DNA of 9,139 nt, from contig DDSI01000061.1 of NCBI GenBank assembly GCA_002343335.1, forward strand, positions 1 to 9,139, given 5' to 3'. Below, piece by piece: positions 6,495 through 9,139 of this stretch; within the stretch, counting starts at the first letter, position 1, and the number at the start of each line of letters is the position of its first letter. The stretch comes from Bacteriovoracaceae bacterium UBA2394. GTDB lineage: Bacteria; Bdellovibrionota; UBA2394. The position numbers were made by a program, and so were the translations under genes. The notes below the pieces were generated by a model. It saw nothing but the letters and a program-made list of their open reading frames with translations, ran no database searches and was not told the DNA's origin.

Positions 6495-8006
6495 GTGGCG
6501 GATTTACCGAAAGAGCTTCGACTATTTCAGGACGAGATTGAAAAATACGCGCGTGACTACGGACTCGATTTTCTCACCACAATTTTTGAAATTTTAGATT
6601 TCGAGGAACTTAATCAAGTCGCCAGCTACGGAGGATTTCCTACGCGGTATCCCCACTGGTCTTTCGGAATGGAGTATGAGCGTCTTTCGAAATCCTATGC
6701 TTGGGGTCTTTCCAAGATTTATGAAATGGTGATCAACAACGATCCGGTAATTGCTTACCTCCTCAAATCCAACTCCGTGATGGATCAAAAGCTCGTGATG
6801 GCCCATGTCTTCGGCCATGCCGATTTCTTCAAGAACAATGCTTACTTTGCCGCCACCAATCGCAAAGCGATCGATATGATGGCCAATCATGCCATTCGAG
6901 TGCGCCGCTATATCGAAAAATTTGGATATGAACGTGTCGAAGCCTTTGTGGACACGTGCCTCTCCATCGACAATTTGATCGATCCGCATGGTAACTTCAT
7001 GGTTCGCACGCGAGAAGCTGCGGCGGAAGAACCCGCGATGGATCCTACACGTATGCAGGTTCCAAAATTGAGAGCAAAGGGTTACATGGATAAATACATT
7101 AACCCTCCTGAATTTCTCGAAGAACAAAAGAAGCGCATCCTAGAGCAAAGCCAGAAAGAGAGACGCATTCCAGAGCAACCGCTTCAAGATACGCTCCAAT
7201 TTTTGATTGATTATGCGCCGCTTGAGAATTGGGAACGTGACATTTTGATGATCATTCGGGAAGAGGCGTACTATTTTCTCCCGCAGGCACAAACCAAAGT
7301 CATGAATGAAGGCTGGGCGAGCTATTGGCATTCCACGATCATGACCAGAAAGGCCATGAAGGATTCTGAAGTCGTGGACTATGCCGATCATCACTCGGGA
7401 ACTGTTTCAATGGCGGGAGGACGATTCAATCCCTATAAAATTGGCTTGGAACTCTTCAGGCACATCGAAGATCGATGGGACAAGGGCAAGTTTGGAAGTG
7501 ACTTTGAAAACTGCACGGATCTCGTAGCGAAGAAGGAGTGGAATCTAAAAACAGGCAAGGGTCGTGAAAAGATTTTCGAAGTCCGAAAGATATACAATGA
7601 TGTCACTTTTTTGGACGAGTTTCTGACTCCGGATTTCTGTGCAGAACATAAATTATTCACCTTCCAAATGAATCCCAAAACGAATGAGTATGAAATTGCT
7701 TCTCGGGAATTCGAAAAGATTAAACGTCAATTATTGTTTCAATTGACGAACATGGGGCGACCACGAATTTTTGTGGTCGATGGAAACTATCAAAATCGAG
7801 GCGAACTCTATCTTTGTCATCGTTTTGAGGGCGTCGAAGTAAAAATCGCTACTGCTAAAGACACCCTTCAAAATCTTTATCGCTGCTGGAAGCGCCCTCT
7901 TCATCTCCAGATGACGGTGGACGACCACACGCGATTATTCAGTTTCGATGGAAAGGACATCTCCGAAAAGACCCTTCCCAAAGAGGATGTCTTTAAATTG
8001 AACTGA
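6495..8006 (+). CDS. spoVR: SpoVR family protein (YcgB)
   Basis: The product is 503 aa, normal for the family. Hallmarks in order are HVFGHADFFKNN at 104-115, the RRYIEKFGYERVEAFVDTC segment at 137-155, SIDNLIDPHG, NEGWASYWH near 271-279, YADHHSGTVSM, and a C-terminal IFVVDGNYQNRGELYL followed by LYRCWKRPLHLQ. SpoVR is needed for normal cortex formation in Bacillus spores. Non-spore-formers carry it next to prkA and yeaH, often under stationary-phase control, and its biochemical activity is unsettled. The conserved histidines and glutamates would suit metal binding, which is inference. The GTG start lies 3 nt after the yeaH stop, with AGGG about 10 nt upstream, so translation is likely coupled. 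No terminator is visible after the stop. Confidence 0.96.
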   Translation: MADLPKELRLFQDEIEKYARDYGLDFLTTIFEILDFEELNQVASYGGFPTRYPHWSFGMEYERLSKSYAWGLSKIYEMVINNDPVIAYLLKSNSVMDQKLVMAHVFGHADFFKNNAYFAATNRKAIDMMANHAIRVRRYIEKFGYERVEAFVDTCLSIDNLIDPHGNFMVRTREAAAEEPAMDPTRMQVPKLRAKGYMDKYINPPEFLEEQKKRILEQSQKERRIPEQPLQDTLQFLIDYAPLENWERDILMIIREEAYYFLPQAQTKVMNEGWASYWHSTIMTRKAMKDSEVVDYADHHSGTVSMAGGRFNPYKIGLELFRHIEDRWDKGKFGSDFENCTDLVAKKEWNLKTGKGREKIFEVRKIYNDVTFLDEFLTPDFCAEHKLFTFQMNPKTNEYEIASREFEKIKRQLLFQLTNMGRPRIFVVDGNYQNRGELYLCHRFEGVEVKIATAKDTLQNLYRCWKRPLHLQMTVDDHTRLFSFDGKDISEKTLPKEDVFKLN

Positions 8007-8021
8007 CCTTCTCTTCCTTTC

Positions 8022-9139
8022 TTACGACACTCTCAAAAGCGACAACACGGTTTGCATATTTAGGTTGGCTTGCGATAACGCGGCCACCTGAGCCTGTTGC
8101 AAGATTTGGTTTCGCGTGAGATTCGTCGTCTCTTCCGCAATATCCGCATCTTCCGCCAAACCGAGCGCCGTCGTATAGGATTCCACCATTCCCCCGTTAT
8201 AGTTCACGGCCTGCTCCAATCGAACATGATAAGACGCTAGATCTGCCTGTTCGGAACGAAGCGTATTTAAAACCGTGTCTAAGATCTTTACGAGTTTGGT
8301 CGCTTTCACTTGTGAACGCACGTCGATATCGGAACTACCGTCCGCCGTTTTCGAATTGCCCAAGTGAATGGAAGCCGTCGATCCCGCCGCCGCGGTATAG
8401 TCCGCCGTCACGATATCTAAAACACCGTCCCCGTTGAAGTCGTTCAAGCGAAGGTCTGTGATCCCATCCGCTCCGCCGCCAGCCGAGCTGATCGTGGTTC
8501 GCGCTTGAAAAGTTCCATTTCCGTTTCCGAGCAGAATACCAATATAGAGTGAACCTTCTTCCGCAACGAGGATGTCTAGAATCCCATCGCCATTGATATC
8601 TCCCAGTCTGGATTTTTCCGGAGTCGTCCCCACTGCAGTGTTGGCCGCAGCTCCAAGAGTTCCCACGCCGTTATTGAGCAGGACGGATACACTTCCCGTC
8701 GTGTTGTTGGTCGCCACGACATCTAAATCTCCGTCTCCATCGAGGTCACCCAACTCCACGCCTCGAGGGGCCGTCTGAACGCTCGTGTTCACCGCCGCTT
8801 GGAAGGTGCCGTCACCATTTCCAAGAATGACCGATACGTTGGCACTACCGGCATTTGCTGTAACGATGTCGAGAATTCCATCTCCGTTTAGATCGCCCGT
8901 TCGCAAATCGTAGGGAGTGGTGCCCACCGTCGTCGTCAAGCGCGATTGAAAAGTTCCATCTCCATTTCCTAGTAAGACGGAAACTTGTGCTGCCCCACTA
9001 TCTGCAACGACCAAGTCCAAGTCTCCATCGTTATTTAAATCGGCAAGTTCTACAGCACTTGGCGCGGAACCTGTCGTTACCGTTGTCCGAGGCTTGAAGG
9101 TCCCATCTCCATTTCCGATGAAGACCGAAACGGTTGTAC
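8022..9139 (-). CDS. Flagellin-like protein with FG-GAP/VCBS repeats, 5' end outside window
   Basis: The frame is open from the right edge (T-T-V-S-V-F-I-G-N-G...) to a TAA at 8024-8022, so only the C-terminal ~371 residues are visible. First come five FG-GAP/VCBS-type repeats, each with VSVLLGNGDGTF-like and DLNGDGILDIV-like segments. Their Asp-rich loops (DLNNDGDLD, DLNGDGILD, DLDGDGDLD, DINGDGILD, DFNGDGVLD) match calcium-binding beta-propeller repeats such as those of integrins. From about 8330 to the stop the sequence is a typical flagellin C-terminal domain: a long helix (VLNTLRSEQADLASYHVRLEQAV), then ADIAEETTNLTRNQILQQA, then AQANLNMQTVLSLL. In flagellins this domain packs with the N-terminal helix in the filament core, while the middle is surface-exposed and variable; the repeats fill that middle here. 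Export by the flagellar apparatus is expected, but the N-terminal domain is not visible. It converges on spoVR with 15 nt between stops. Confidence 0.88.
   Translation of the reverse strand, partial: TTVSVFIGNGDGTFKPRTTVTTGSAPSAVELADLNNDGDLDLVVADSGAAQVSVLLGNGDGTFQSRLTTTVGTTPYDLRTGDLNGDGILDIVTANAGSANVSVILGNGDGTFQAAVNTSVQTAPRGVELGDLDGDGDLDVVATNNTTGSVSVLLNNGVGTLGAAANTAVGTTPEKSRLGDINGDGILDILVAEEGSLYIGILLGNGNGTFQARTTISSAGGGADGITDLRLNDFNGDGVLDIVTADYTAAAGSTASIHLGNSKTADGSSDIDVRSQVKATKLVKILDTVLNTLRSEQADLASYHVRLEQAVNYNGGMVESYTTALGLAEDADIAEETTNLTRNQILQQAQVAALSQANLNMQTVLSLLRVS
8025..8330 (-). other. Flagellin C-terminal domain (D0/D1) region of the gene
   Basis: About 102 residues from DIDVRSQVKATKLVKILD to the end. 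The order is a helix with a heptad-like pattern, then GLAEDADIAEETTNLTRNQ, then a terminal helix ending VLSLLRVS. The ADxAEETxNLTRxQIL signature is the hallmark of flagellins and is well preserved, which argues for a working filament or filament-associated protein rather than a decayed copy. Confidence 0.88.
8373..9131 (-). repeat. Tandem repeats of about 147 bp encoding FG-GAP/VCBS units
   Basis: Five units run head to tail: 9131-8985, 8984-8838, 8837-8691 and 8690-8544, each exactly 49 codons, then a longer fifth of 57 codons at 8543-8373. Each begins with V/I-S/G-V/I-L/F-L and has GNGDGTF about 6 residues in and D-x-N/D-x-DG-x-L-D about 31 residues in. Unit 4 is degenerate in its first half (NNGVGTLG) and unit 5 has an insertion. 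Related nucleotide blocks (plus-strand AAGTTCCATCTCCATTTCC and close variants) recur with the same period. The array probably continues past the right edge. Confidence 0.88.

Overview
The window is gene-dense, moderate-GC bacterial chromosome. The gene set suggests a Gram-negative, flagellated bacterium: a ComM/YifB-type ATPase, an HU protein, a PrkA-YeaH-SpoVR cassette and a flagellin-like C-terminus. No spore-specific gene is visible. A Bdellovibrionota or delta-proteobacterial origin would fit, but that is only an impression. No rRNA, tRNA, CRISPR array, insertion sequence or phage gene was seen.

Left part (1-2623). A comM/yifB-like gene enters from the left edge on the plus strand. Its end overlaps a possible 74-codon coiled-coil ORF that has its own strong ribosome binding site. 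That ORF converges, with a 4-nt stop-stop overlap, on a minus-strand HAD phosphatase resembling MtnX. Upstream of the phosphatase lies a stretch of about 350 nt without a gene. It carries four copies of a 13-nt motif (TTGCTCCGTCACC on the minus strand) and the rho-independent terminator of the next gene.

Middle (2624-8006). A minus-strand HU gene and a plus-strand prkA-yeaH-spoVR cluster are divergently transcribed from a 258-bp region. This region holds two good sigma70-type promoters, a perfect ATCTCC-N7-GGAGAT palindrome inside the prkA promoter, and a small hairpin touching the prkA ribosome binding site. The three-gene cluster is known from many bacteria as a conserved stress, stationary-phase or developmental unit: an AAA+ kinase-like ATPase, a von Willebrand factor A (VWA) protein and SpoVR.

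Right part (8007-9139). A minus-strand gene runs off the right edge and converges on spoVR with a 15-nt gap. Its visible part is five FG-GAP/VCBS-type repeats with calcium-binding DxDxDG motifs, followed by a canonical flagellin C-terminal domain. The apparent flagellin with an integrin-like repeat insert is the most unusual object in the window.
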